Assembly: GCF_923868895.1 (NCBI RefSeq)
Contig: NZ_OV350343.1
Location: forward strand, 3,844,001-3,908,000
Direction of reading: 5' to 3'
DNA: 64,000 nt
Source of the DNA: Halomonas sp. TD01
GTDB lineage: Bacteria; Pseudomonadota; Gammaproteobacteria; Pseudomonadales; Halomonadaceae
Under the pieces are notes generated by a model. That model did not search any database. It worked only from the letters and a program-made list of their open reading frames with translations, and was not told the origin of the DNA. Positions 31,401 through 35,460 of this stretch are shown here, in pieces. The position numbers were made by a program, and so were the translations under genes. The stretch's first letter is position 1; each line of letters starts with the position of its first letter.

Positions 31401-33059
31401 TTCAAACCAGTCACCGCTGGATTGCACATTTTTGGCGCGCACGTGACCAGCATTACTAAGCGATTGCTCGGCACTTACATAAAGGTCACCCTCGGCGGCC
31501 AAAGTGCCCTCTGCATGATTTTCCAGACGACCACTAACATTCACAACCCCTGATTCTAATGAGGCTGGAGGTGGCTCCGTGCCCACATCGGGCTGCGATG
31601 GTGATTGGCTATCGGGGTCTTGAGGGCTACTTTTTATATCCCTACCGGGTATTTGTACAGAGGGCTCTGAAGGCTGTGAGCTGCTAAGAGCGTCTTGTGC
31701 CGGGGTGGTGACTGCACGCCCTAGGAACCCATCTTGCTCGTTGCTAATGTGATTAGCTTGAACATTGAGATTTTGTGCACCGCTTTGCCATAAATCACCA
31801 CTATTGCTGAGGTTGTCTACTTCAATATCTAACCGCTGAGCGTCTACCCGGCCGCTATTATTTAAATCGCCCGCACGCAAATTAGCTTCTTGGCCAGCAC
31901 GTAGAACCCCGCTGTTTTTAATGGTACCGAGTTTGCTATCACTGTATTCATTCTGGTGATTGCCGCCACTATGCAGCGTCAGGTTTTCTCCGGCTAGCAC
32001 GCTTCCACTGTAGCTTTGGTCTTGCGCGGTACGGATAGCAATATCACCTTGATTTGCTTGGATAGCACCTGTTGAACTCAGTTGACCGTTGGTGTCGATA
32101 TGAATATCGCCTGCGCTAGCAGCCATCGTCCCGTGATGACGGACACCTACTCCCACTTCAGTTCCTACCAAGCGAATTTGCCCAGCGTACATGCCGCCCA
32201 GCTCACTTACATCCAACGCAAAGGCAGGAGCATTGTCTGCGCCAGAAATTTGCTGAATGTTGCTGGAGTTTGCATCAACCGTATTTTCACCCGTAATCAA
32301 GTCCAGCTCTTGGGCGTGAATATTCGCATTAACTTCGATGGCCCGCGCTAAGATGCCTGTATAGTCAACCAGACTGGCATCAAGCCCTTTGCCACCGATA
32401 CTAATGGTGCCGCGCTGCACACGATAACCTTCAAGACTTCCCCCGTTCATTAAAGGGCTGCCTGTCGTGAGAGTAGCGCGGCTGGCGTTTATAAAACCTG
32501 CGCCATCCACCTCAATACCGGCAGGATTGGCAATAATAATTTCGGCGCGCTGCCCCCCAATTTCAATAAACCCTTGGAGTTGGCTAGGGTTATTGCTGTT
32601 AACTTCGTTGAGAATGATGTGCGCTTCACCTTTGGCCAGCCACGGATTTCCCTGCACCCACCCCCCAAGTTGGGTCTGCACATCAGTGCGGCTGTTATTG
32701 AGTACGGCTCCTGGCGCACCCACATCAAATTGTTCATATGTATTACGACTTACACCAGCAGCACTTGGGGTTTGAATATTGACCAACGGCACCTCATTAG
32801 AGGTGCTTAGCACCGTAGGGCGTTGGTTGCCCGGTGCTGCAGGATCAGGCATGATTTGCGCCTGAGCCAAAGCGCTACTCAAAGTACTTAACCCCAAGGC
32901 GAAAGTAGCGGCCAGACGCAGCACCACAATTGCGGAACTCCCCATACCGGCGCCCTGCCTCCGTCCAGAGCTCTTGTTTTTTCGCAGAGCACTTTCTGAT
33001 ACCGCGACAAGACAACCGCGCGAGGCATTAAAGACGAGTCGGTAGAGTTTTTTATTCAT
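10440..33059 (-). CDS. cdiA: CdiA: giant two-partner-secretion contact-dependent inhibition toxin
   Basis: 7539 codons, exported by CdiB and displayed on the cell surface. In order: an ESPR-type extended signal (MNKKLYRLVFNASRGCLVAV) with cleavage near ALAQA (about residue 66); a TPS domain with the NPAGI motif (about 70-330); a Pro-rich spacer (about 460-505); 26 tandem ~175-aa FHA-1 repeats (about 620-5150); a Trp-rich non-repeat block (about 5520-5700), possibly receptor-binding; a Ser/Thr/Asn-rich 53-aa repeat block (about 5790-6125); an FDPGSNARYLVATDPDF-like block (actual TIDPGSNARYLVATDP); an FHA-2 region (about 6260-7100); a pretoxin; and a C-terminal toxin from about VNNRQ (about 7257). 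The toxin end has a hydrophobic helix pair and a membrane immunity partner, suggesting membrane damage. It starts 12 nt after cdiB, with GAGAA before ATG 33059. It is far longer than usual CdiA proteins (about 3000-5500 aa). Confidence 0.93.
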   Translation of the reverse strand: MNKKLYRLVFNASRGCLVAVSESALRKNKSSGRRQGAGMGSSAIVVLRLAATFALGLSTLSSALAQAQIMPDPAAPGNQRPTVLSTSNEVPLVNIQTPSAAGVSRNTYEQFDVGAPGAVLNNSRTDVQTQLGGWVQGNPWLAKGEAHIILNEVNSNNPSQLQGFIEIGGQRAEIIIANPAGIEVDGAGFINASRATLTTGSPLMNGGSLEGYRVQRGTISIGGKGLDASLVDYTGILARAIEVNANIHAQELDLITGENTVDANSSNIQQISGADNAPAFALDVSELGGMYAGQIRLVGTEVGVGVRHHGTMAASAGDIHIDTNGQLSSTGAIQANQGDIAIRTAQDQSYSGSVLAGENLTLHSGGNHQNEYSDSKLGTIKNSGVLRAGQEANLRAGDLNNSGRVDAQRLDIEVDNLSNSGDLWQSGAQNLNVQANHISNEQDGFLGRAVTTPAQDALSSSQPSEPSVQIPGRDIKSSPQDPDSQSPSQPDVGTEPPPASLESGVVNVSGRLENHAEGTLAAEGDLYVSAEQSLSNAGHVRAKNVQSSGDWFENTSGTLQSDRLNVKVNTVKLTGGSVSADTVTLNSIEHIQGSAAQLYAKDELHLNAEYLSNAGEIQSGDKSQISVATSLTNTGTIAAADDLNIEAASVDSSGTLAAGLNEDGSLNAFDANGAALRITTSNDLVATGTNLAAGTLTLNGDNVDLSESQTSAFDTHITARGDIDTWQANVVTQENLLLRTDGALDNTKGTLASQQGDLSIQALSLSNAQGELLAGKNLSIALNETLSNTDGTVYAGKNATLDITTLTNTGTIAAADDLTIDVASIDSSGTLAAGLNSDGSLKPFDANGAELRVTATGELSTSGTNLVAGALTLNGDHVDLSDSQTSAYRADIAARGDLATWQASIVAQESLSLQSGGALDNTDGTLSSEQGDLSVQVLSLNNTDGTVYAGGNVTLDTGTLTNSGTIAAADDVTISAANVHSSGTLAAGLNQDGTLKAFTFGGEVLDVTTAGDLTATGTNLASGNLTLDGGNVDLSESQTSAFDTHITARGDIDTWQANVVTKENLSLQAGGGLDNTEGSLSSQQGDLSIQALSLSNAQGELLAGKNLSIALNETLSNTDGTVYAGKNATLGTGALTNTGSIAAADNLAIDAASIDSSGTLAAGLKRDGSLKPFDANGAVLRVTTTDDLVATGTNLAAGTLTLDGESVDLSESQTSAYRSGILARGDLASGQANVVAQNDLSLQSGGTLDNTEGTLSSEDGDLRVQALSLNNDQGELLAGNSLEATLSDTLNNTDGSVYAGGSVTLDIGTLASSGTVAAADDVTISAVNVLSSGTLAAGLNQDGTLKAFANDGGVLDVTTAGDLTATGTNLASGNLTLDGGNVDLSESQTSAHSSDIVAQGKLDTWQANVVTQENLTLQAEGAIDNTEGILSSQQGDLSVQALSLNNEQGELLAGDALEVALSEALSNTDGTVYADGNAILNTGALTNTGAIAAADNLTIDAASVTSSGTLAAGLKRDGSLNTFDADGASVRVTTSGDLSATGTNLAAGSLTLKGGNVDLSESQTSAFDAHVTAKGDLASGQANIVTQESLSLQSGGALDNTEGTLSSEHGDLSVQVLSLNNTDGTVYAGGNTTLEAAEAIDNRRGTLYSEQGDLSLQAISLANTEGTVYAGGNAALDTEALTNTGTIAAADNLAIDAASVDSSGTLAAGLNSDGSLNTFDANGAALRVTTSGDLSATGTNLAAGTLTLDGENVDLSESQTSAFDTRITARGDIDTWQANVVTQENLTLQAEGAIDNTAGTLSSQQGDLSVQAVSLNNDQGELLASDALEVALSESLNNTDGTVYAGGNASLDVGELTNTGTVAAADNVTINATIVTSSGTLAAGLNSDGSLNTFDENGAALRVTTSGDLSATGTNLAAGTLTLDGENVDLSESQTSAFDTRITARGDIDTWQANVVTQKNLTLQAEGAIDNTEGTLSSQQGDLSVQAVSLNNEQGELLAGDTLEVALSEALSNTDGTVYAGGNASLDVGGLTNTGTVAAADNVTINATSVTSSGTLAAGLSSDGSLNTFDENGAALRVTTSGDLSATGTNLAAGTLTLDGENVDLSKSQTSAYSSDVSARGDLDTWQANVVTQKNLTLQAEGAIDNTEGTLSSQQGDLSVQAVSLNNEQSELLAGDTLEVTLSESLNNTDGTVYAGGNASLDVGVLTNTGTVAAADDLTIDAASVTSSGTLAAGLKRDGSLNTFDENGAALRVTTSGDLSATGTNLAAGTLTLDGENVDLSESQTSAYRADITARGDLASGQANIVTQESLSLQSGGALDNTEGTLSSEHGDLSVQVFSLNNTDGTVYAGGNTTLEAAEAIDNRRGTLYSEQGDLSLQAISLANTEGTVYAGGNAALDTEALTNTGTIAAADNLAIDAASVDSSGTLAAGLNSDGSLNTFDANGAALRVTTSGDLSATGTNLAAGSLAFDGDNIDLSKSQTSAYNADIIARGDQASRQANVVIQEKLTLQAEGGLDNTGGILSSQQGDLSVQAVSLNNEQGELLAGDTLEVALSEALSNTDGTVYAGGNASLDVGELTNTGTVAAAGNVTINAASIDSTGTLAAGLNSEDGTLKAFAEDGSALSIITDGDLSATGTNIASGNLTLDGDHVDLSKSQTSAYRVDITAQGDLTSGQANVVTQENLTLQVKGAFNNAEGTLSSQKGNLSVQALSLSNEQGELLAGKNLSIALNETLSNTDGTVYAGKNVTLDTDALTNTGTIAAADNLAIDAASVDSSGNLAAGLNSDGSLNTFDENGAALRVTTSGDLSATGTNLAAGTLTLDGENVDLSESQTSAYRADITARGDLASGQANIVIQEDLSLQASGALDNTAGTLSSQVGNLSVQALSLSNEQGELLAGKNLSIALNETLSNTDGTVYAGGNASLDVGGLTNTGTVAAADNVTINATSVTSSGTLAAGLSSDGSLNTFDENGAALRVTTSGDLSATGTNLAAGTLTLDGENVDLSESQTSAFDTRITARGDIDTWQANVVTQKNLTLQAEGAIDNTEGTLSSQQGDLSVQAVSLNNEQSELLAGDTLEVTLSESLSNTDGTVYAGKNVTLDTAALTNTGTIAAADNLAIDAASVDSSGTLAAGLNSDGSLNTFDENGAALRVTTSGDLSATGTNLAAGTLTLDGENVDLSESQTSAYRADITARGDLASGQANIVTQESLSLQSGGALDNTEGTLSSEHGDLSVQVFSLNNTDGTVYAGGNTTLEAAEAIDNRRGTLYSEQGDLSLQAISLANTEGTVYAGGNAALDTEALTNTGTIAAADNLAIDAASVDSSGTLAAGLNSDGSLNTFDANGAALRVTTSGDLSATGTNLAAGTLTLDGENVDLSESQTSAFDTRITARGDIDTWQANVVTQENLTLQAEGAIDNTAGTLSSQVGDLSVQALSLSNDQGELLAGNALDITLHESLTNNDGTVYAGGNATLDTATLINTGTVAAADNLTINASGVNSSGTLAAGLNSDGKLNEFAEDGSALSVTTTGDLVATGTNLAAGSLAFDGDNIDLSKSQTSAYNADIIARGDQASRQANVVIQEKLTLQAEGGLDNTGGILSSQQGDLTVQALSLNNNQGELIAGNALDITLHESLTNTGGTVYAGGNATLDTGSLTNTGTIAAADDLTIDAVSVASTGTLAAGLNEDGSLNAFDADGAALRVTTSGDLSATGTNLAAGSLTLEGGNVDLSKSQTSAYSSDVSARGDLDTWQANVVTQKNLTLQAEGAIDNTEGTLSSQQGDLSVQAVSLNNEQSELLAGDTLEVTLSESLNNTDGTVYAGGNASLDVGVLTNTGTVAAADDLTIDAASVTSSGTLAAGLKRDGSLNTFDENGAALRVTTSGDLSATGTNLAAGTLTLDGENVDLSESQTSAYRADITARGDLASGQANIVIQEDLSLQASGALDNTAGTLSNQVGNLSVQALSLSNEQGELLAGKNLSIALNETLSNTDGTVYAGKNVTLDTDALTNTGTIAAADNLAIDAASVDSSGTLAAGLNSDGSLNTFDENGAALRVTTSGDLSATGTNLAAGSLTLEGGNVDLSESQTSAFDTRITARGDIDTWQANVVTQENLTLQAEGAIDNTEGTLSSQQGDLSVQALSLNNEQGELLAGDALELALSESLSNTDGTVYAGGNAIFDTGTLINTGTVAAADNLTINAGGVESTGTLAAGLNADGTLKGFAQDGSALNVSTRNDLSATGTNLAAGTLTLDGENLDLSESQTSAYSADVIVRGDLDTWQANVVTQESLTLQIDGGLDNTGGILSSQQGDLSVSTLGLTNEQGTLLAGNSLAVSVIDALSNTDGTIYAGGNVTLDTGSLANTGTVAAADDLTINAGGVNSSGTLAAGLNSDGKLNEFAEDGSALSVTATGYLVATGTNLAAGSLAFDGDNIDLSESQTSAYNADITARGDMASRQANVVTQEKLTLQAEGGLDNTESTLSSQQGDLTVQALSLDNNQGELLAGNALDITLHESLTNPDGTVYAGGNATLDTGTLVNTGTVAAADNLTINAGGVNSSGTLAAGLNSDGSLNEFAEDGSALSVTAAGDLVATGTNLASGSLAFDGGNIDLSGSQTSAYNADITARGDMASRQANVVTQEKLTLQAEGGLDNTEGTLASQQGDLTVQALSLNNEQGELLAGNALDITLHESLTNTDGTVYAGGNVTLDTGSLANTGTVAAADDLTINAGGVNSSGTLAAGLNSDGKLNEFAEDGSALSVTATDELTATGNNLAVGRLMLDGDNIDLSDSQTSAYRAALAARGDLDTQAATIVTRDSLSLSSDGALDNTQGMLSSQVGDLSIQAQSLTSGQGSVLAGNDLEVSLNEVFANTDGTFYAGGNATLYTGALTNTGTIAAAGGLTIDATSVDSEGALVAGLSSNGSLATFAADGAALRVTASNGLRATGNNFAAGSLTLEGDSVDLNNSQSSAYDADVAAKGALSTVSANLITQNNILIDAQSLNNMGGTVYAGKDAFLRTGALTSTGTLAAADNLTIDATSVDSGGTLAAGLNKDGSLKALGEDGGALSITATSDLRAIGNNLAAGSLTVAGGHVDLRNSQTSAYNADINAQGNLDTWQANVVTQAGLSLQAEDTLNNTDGVLASRAGNLLVDADSVSNTDGLMVAATELDINARKDINNTHGEILAQDNVSLSTDADILNSGGIVQSNALVSLIADTVDNSQTSESTQGIVGKHVQITASNVDNAAGQVLAGLDLIITADTSIINDSGTLNAQRALTLQDSATTPAERNLEISNKEGEIVANNDNATEAASITVVANTVDLSGKLESGSDMALDLVGDLNTASDQQVISEGSLSLRLHGAPGGNTFTNAGKWQGGRSLTVHADEIRNQPSGELRSLGTTMLDTTQAHNGSVINRGLIDGADTQINGHALDNVGTGRLYGDRIAIAVSHLGNREETAGGQTKSATIAARERLDVGAQHITNREGALIFSGGDMAIGGSLFSNYQAVADGTGNAATLNNNSATIESLGDMALAADTLRNTNEHFVMEEEYLGETKVTMIQPQGWENKLTIHENGWVDLFPNGWSKQFDNGTRLTWERNEKTWKEKNTTGSTWNPYLNYEGRYTFYHGSASTTISNWTQYRLKRNEYVSKVVSSAPSLIRAGGNLTLIGNDLLNDKSRIIVGRTLQGDIANLENREAIGERRVITEWDEATAIVRRVSSTKGTDAGVADWLDRAWIDKKHIGPLEEVFTDNQLGVGEVRQNTAITGSGTSIGGKAGPGTASGTSSGSSDVAGATLANQSISTTAQEVAGAGDSASAVNTETTEVTQSVVDADVIGQANSPGSGTNSANAVNTDSHGTTDTSFSAHQGSVTTSGNAVNTVSQGATDTSFSANKSDVFNSAAAINTQTHGADGASVNVAGSDSATKSTHAVNTDTQGANSASFSANKPGNATNSANGVNTEMHVADGASFDLDGSSSATNSTNGVNTETLGAVEASFNANQGSVTSSANGVNTDTHGVNSASVKVAHSGNATNTTNSVNTASQGATDTSFSANQGSATSSANGVNTNTRGANSASVNVAHSGNATNTTNSVNAHTQGATQASFSASQGSATSSANGVNTDTPGANSASLNTTTPSSTQSTAAFSTDTWLLDHANPSQGAQATTDLGTQTAPPLLLPTSSLFTIDPGSNARYLVATDPDFTDHRQWLSSDYLLSALAYDPAHAQKRLGDGFYEQKLIRDQVAALTGYRFLGDYRTDDAQYAALMNAGATFAHEHKLRPGIALSASQTAQLTNDIVWLVTQTVQLPDGSTTTALMPKVYLAPREGDLATNGELLGGHNGTLISARDIDLALSGDLNNSGTIAGRNMVDISAQNLNNSGRIQGDIALIDARQDINIDGGSIAATTGMALQAGGDINIASTLHSATNEVDGNTFSLQGIDRMAGLYVNGEAGNLLASAGGAINLSAAELHNIGSGVTQLIAGSDINLDTLEVGQSHALNWDANNYHHQSHSEEIGSVITGGGAVSLTAGQDINLRAATVDAQGALALNAIDGDITLEAGQRTDSLAEGRQTRSSGLFSSRTRTTRTSSINTQALASELGGQTVTMTSGQDIHLSGANVLADQDLGIHAGSNLTLDAAQHTLSDSHFSRSKKSGLFSGGFGINIGSQRQMTDATNTATFVAPATVGSIGGNVTLSAGDTYTQIGSDVLAPSGDILIGANTVNILEGRETRSSQTEQRFKQSGLSLSLSGPVIDTAQRLEGQFQAAGDTQSPRMQALAAANSALAVTDIQQQLQGGQGTDLSLNISLGSSQSRSDSTVESNTARGSTLAAGGDLVIHALGQGDGEGTLTVQGSQLEAGDQLLLNATQDINLLASADAVSQRDRHNSSSGSIGLGFGTNGIALNLDASRAKGHGNGDSTFFNNTQLSAGNQVILNSGGDTALKSAVVSAPQISTHIGGDLTIESLQDTATHNERHQSSGGSLSVPLIGVGQPTASLNASRTKLNSDFQSVNEQSGLRAGDGGFQVNVGGTTNLTGGAITSTQTAIDEDRNRFTTAGQSASEAIESGALTVSDIANNATYEAESTSVGLSSGGNDSGESSTGLSGIGTGRDDGSASSTTESAISGLAGNQDARTGDADTGIAPIFDAESVRKDVQAQATITQEFGSRASQEWGDYASQQEAQLWREAQNANDPETRAALLKEAARWAEGGAYRTSGHTLLGLAGGGVDGATGALTSSVLMAEVERLTDELNLPDEARQGLESLTATLAGAATGGAQGGAMAFNLDVNNRQLHSFEQSLAEQLAEGSEYTPEQIADALRAMYNDELEESPGSNIIVDLQDVTAVDDTYFDYGGDWMATPGEDGTTRYLIQQIPKNTPPELISYIIEQTGGEGSPYRALVYQLPPEEAAPGQPRDRLTGRPLDEEGRYTVSYVVDGKIYHVPHFSCGDAECVRRNANIDHSDPAAQEWERAVDAKALDDASKAMTAGVVMTPVGALGQGLAISGSVAGLLSGYLKDEFVTSATKEVASAGFERYAIARGVPAPLAARITAALDLAGVWGEVSDNATNIID
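14690..15720 (-). repeat. Intragenic 159-bp (53-aa) Ser/Thr/Asn-rich repeat in cdiA
   Basis: Alternating 26- and 27-residue units, one with SFSANQGSATSSANG-like and one with SVNVAHSGNATNTTNS-like sequence, each starting VNT. Together they give a 159-bp period; for example, matching points lie at 14931 and 15090. The low-complexity, uncharged block sits between the Trp-rich segment and the FHA-2 region. This is roughly where other CdiA proteins have a Tyr/Pro-rich periplasmic segment. Confidence 0.85.
17600..31200 (-). repeat. 26 tandem 525-bp (175-aa) FHA repeats in cdiA
   Basis: Each unit contains TNTGTIAAADNLTIDA, GTLAAGL, a D-G-L loop, LSATGTNLAAGTLTLDG, DLSESQTSA and QGDLSVQALSLNN. I counted 26 occurrences of the G(T/N/A)L(A/V)AGL motif. 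Unit spacing is 525 bp (for example 27199 and 27724). Three places carry an extra partial unit with AIDNRRGTLYSEQGDL (at about 23271, 25962 and 28124). Many stretches hundreds of bases long appear identical between distant units. The repeats should form a long beta-helical filament. Confidence 0.92.
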
Positions 33060-33071
33060 TGTTTTCTCGTA

Positions 33072-34931
33072 TCAAAATTGAATATGAAAACTAAATCCGT
33101 AATCCTGACTGGCGGTTCTGAACCCCTCAGGTTTATGAAGTGGCTGACCTAAGAAAAGATCGATATTGCTTTGCACTGGCCCTGTGTTCCATCGCGTACG
33201 CAGACCCACTACCGCCCCAGCCATTTCGTTACCCAGTTGCATTTGATTAGAGGGTCCGCTGACCCGTCCCCAATCTAACCCTGAGTACACGCTGTAGGGG
33301 CTTTGACCAAGCTGCATGGAAACTTCGTTACGCAATAAAAGGCCACTGTCACCACTGAGCATGCTCACACCATCAAAGCCGCGCACGGAATAACGTCCAC
33401 CGATAGAAAATCGATCTTGGGGAGTTAGAGGGGTTTCATGCCACTGTCCACGAAAGCTACCGTGGTAGTTCCAACGCTGATGGACAAAATCAAAAGGAAT
33501 ACTCACACTGGCATTCAGTAACCACATTCGCATACGTGACGTGCCTTCACCGAATGCTTCTTCGGGGGCGGGCAATGCCCCCCATGCACCGATGCCCCTA
33601 CGATGAGTGAGGACTGCTTCCCACACCCCCGAACCAACGCTACGACGATGACCAAGACTGATATCCACCCCAGATACAGCACGACGCTGCACCTCAATTT
33701 CCGTATCATCTATGTAGTTGTTTGAGCGCCGGTGAAATGCACGTATAACGCCTGTGGTTTTACCTGCCTGGTCACGCTGAAGGACACGTGAAAGCTGTGC
33801 ATCGTATTGATCGCTTGTACCCGAATAAACATAGTCCTGAAAAGCACCAGCAATAGTTTGATGATATCGAGTGCTAGAACTATTGAATGATAGGAGACTG
33901 TACCCCCAGGGGACGGAGTAATGTAAAGCATGCCCAGAGTTGCCTCGGTCTCCAGGATCTTTACCTCCTAATTCAGACTGCAGAGTAATGTAGAACAGGT
34001 CGCTTAGTGTCAAAAGGTTATCGTAGCTGAGTGTAAAAGCCCCTTGGTATTTTCCTGTGCTTTCATTGCCTGAATCATCAACCGATGCATGTACTCTGAA
34101 AGGAAAAGCCTGCTTGTGGCGGATTATCAGTTCGCTTTGACCTGGTTCTTCACCAGGCTCAATCGAGATATCAGCTTCAACTGTTGGCACACGTCTGAAA
34201 TTTTCAAGTCCCTGTTCAATATCGCGCAAATTGAGAACCCGACCAGCATGGGTTGGAATGGTGTTGAAAAGAGTCGCGCGCTGACCATATTCCTCCGCAA
34301 AGCGAATATCACTAATCACGCCTTCTAAGATATCTAGGCGCAACTCTCCAGACGACAAATCTTGCGGGGGCGCAAGAATGCGTGTGGTTGTCCAGCCCTT
34401 CTGAACCAACGCTTGCTGCAGGCGAGCCATAATGACGCTCACTCCCTGAGCTCCTAAGCAACGACTAAGCGCCGGCTGACTATCTTGAGGGTCGTTAACA
34501 TAGTCATATAGCCAATTCCAGTCCTGACTCCCCCTGTTAATAACGTTTAGATAGATACTGCTGATTTCAAAACAAGGCGTCTCTGTCGCGGGAAAAACAA
34601 GCGGAACTTTGGGATCATGCAGGGGAGATAGTCGTACATCGCTCTGAGGCTGAAGCTGCTCGCGCTGCTGCCTTAGTCTCTCTTGCTCCTGCCGAAATTG
34701 GCGCAGGGACTCGTTGTCAAGATCCACTGAACTCTGTGCGACGGCATTACTCGCAATACACATCAAAAACAGGCACAAACAAGCCCTTCCTAAGGACACA
34801 GGCCAGCAAAAACTCAATTTTTGATAATTATTTTTAACAGAGATATCCCTATCGTAAAACCAAGCATCAGCAGCCTTGAAAACTACTTTTATCTTAATTT
34901 TAGTTATAATTAATCTATCCCTAACAGACAT
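33072..34931 (-). CDS. cdiB: CdiB: TpsB-family outer-membrane transporter for CdiA
   Basis: An Omp85-related two-partner-secretion transporter (ShlB/FhaC/HecB family). The start chosen is ATG 34931, which has AAGGAG nine bases upstream; an upstream ATG at 34964 lacks such a site. The long N-region ends in a signal (LGRACLCLFLMCIASNAVAQ), followed by a Gln/Arg-rich plug helix (RQFRQEQERLRQQREQ). POTRA-like domains come next (CFEISSIYLN ... GEEPGQSELIIRHKQ), then the 16-strand barrel with the VRGF motif (YSVRGFDGVS) and a C-terminal aromatic ending (FSFHIQF). It lies 12 nt upstream of cdiA, so the two are co-transcribed and probably translationally coupled. Confidence 0.93.
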   Translation of the reverse strand: MSVRDRLIITKIKIKVVFKAADAWFYDRDISVKNNYQKLSFCWPVSLGRACLCLFLMCIASNAVAQSSVDLDNESLRQFRQEQERLRQQREQLQPQSDVRLSPLHDPKVPLVFPATETPCFEISSIYLNVINRGSQDWNWLYDYVNDPQDSQPALSRCLGAQGVSVIMARLQQALVQKGWTTTRILAPPQDLSSGELRLDILEGVISDIRFAEEYGQRATLFNTIPTHAGRVLNLRDIEQGLENFRRVPTVEADISIEPGEEPGQSELIIRHKQAFPFRVHASVDDSGNESTGKYQGAFTLSYDNLLTLSDLFYITLQSELGGKDPGDRGNSGHALHYSVPWGYSLLSFNSSSTRYHQTIAGAFQDYVYSGTSDQYDAQLSRVLQRDQAGKTTGVIRAFHRRSNNYIDDTEIEVQRRAVSGVDISLGHRRSVGSGVWEAVLTHRRGIGAWGALPAPEEAFGEGTSRMRMWLLNASVSIPFDFVHQRWNYHGSFRGQWHETPLTPQDRFSIGGRYSVRGFDGVSMLSGDSGLLLRNEVSMQLGQSPYSVYSGLDWGRVSGPSNQMQLGNEMAGAVVGLRTRWNTGPVQSNIDLFLGQPLHKPEGFRTASQDYGFSFHIQF

Positions 34932-35357
34932 ATCAAGGAACTCCTTTTCCAGATACTGAAACACTAATGCATCACTTATTCTTTCTTACACTCTATTAAT
35001 AAAAATAAATTTTTACTGATTTTAACAAACGCCCAGAAAGCATTTAACAACAGCAGATGCTTTAATAAAATTTAACGCTATAAAAAATCAACCAAACCTA
35101 TCTTAGCCAATATACAACATATTTCTCCAACACAAAAACCAAGAGACATACCAATACTGAAAACAATAGTTAATAACAACCAAACTGTCACAATACATAT
35201 ATATAACTATATTTAAAAAATGACATATAGTAAAAAATTAACCACTTATAATATTAATAAGTATTAACACCTCTGTGCACCACCCAATAATAATGTAAAA
35301 TTCCAACAAACAATCACTCGATTAAAAACCACTGCTTCACAAAAAATAATGGCGTCC
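34932..35357 (-). promoter_or_regulatory. AT-rich leader/promoter region of cdiBAI
   Basis: About 425 bp without a gene, markedly richer in A+T than its neighbours, with many A/T runs. It is the only sizeable non-coding stretch upstream of cdiB, so the cdiBAI promoter must lie here. I could not fix a -35/-10 pair with confidence. AT-rich leaders of this kind are often silenced by H-NS-type proteins (inference). Confidence 0.45.
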
Positions 35358-35432
35358 CTCTTCAAGCACACTTAGCCAAAGTGCACCTGAGACATAAAAA
35401 AATACCCCTTGGCACTTTCGGGCCAAGGGGTA
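35358..35432. repeat. Right copy of 75-bp direct repeat flanking the CDI island
   Basis: Identical to 460-534 and in the same orientation. It lies 28 bp downstream of the Tsx-like gene stop and contains that gene's terminator. The distance from the start of one copy to the start of the other is 34898 bp. Confidence 0.9.
35396..35432 (-). terminator. Rho-independent terminator of the Tsx-like gene
   Basis: 11-bp perfect stem (35403-35413 with 35422-35432), 8-nt loop, and seven T residues on the minus strand (35396-35402). It directly follows the porin gene and separates it from the cdi promoter region. Confidence 0.9.
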
Positions 35433-35460
35433 TCGGTTAAGCCAGTAGCAGTGGTTGGTT

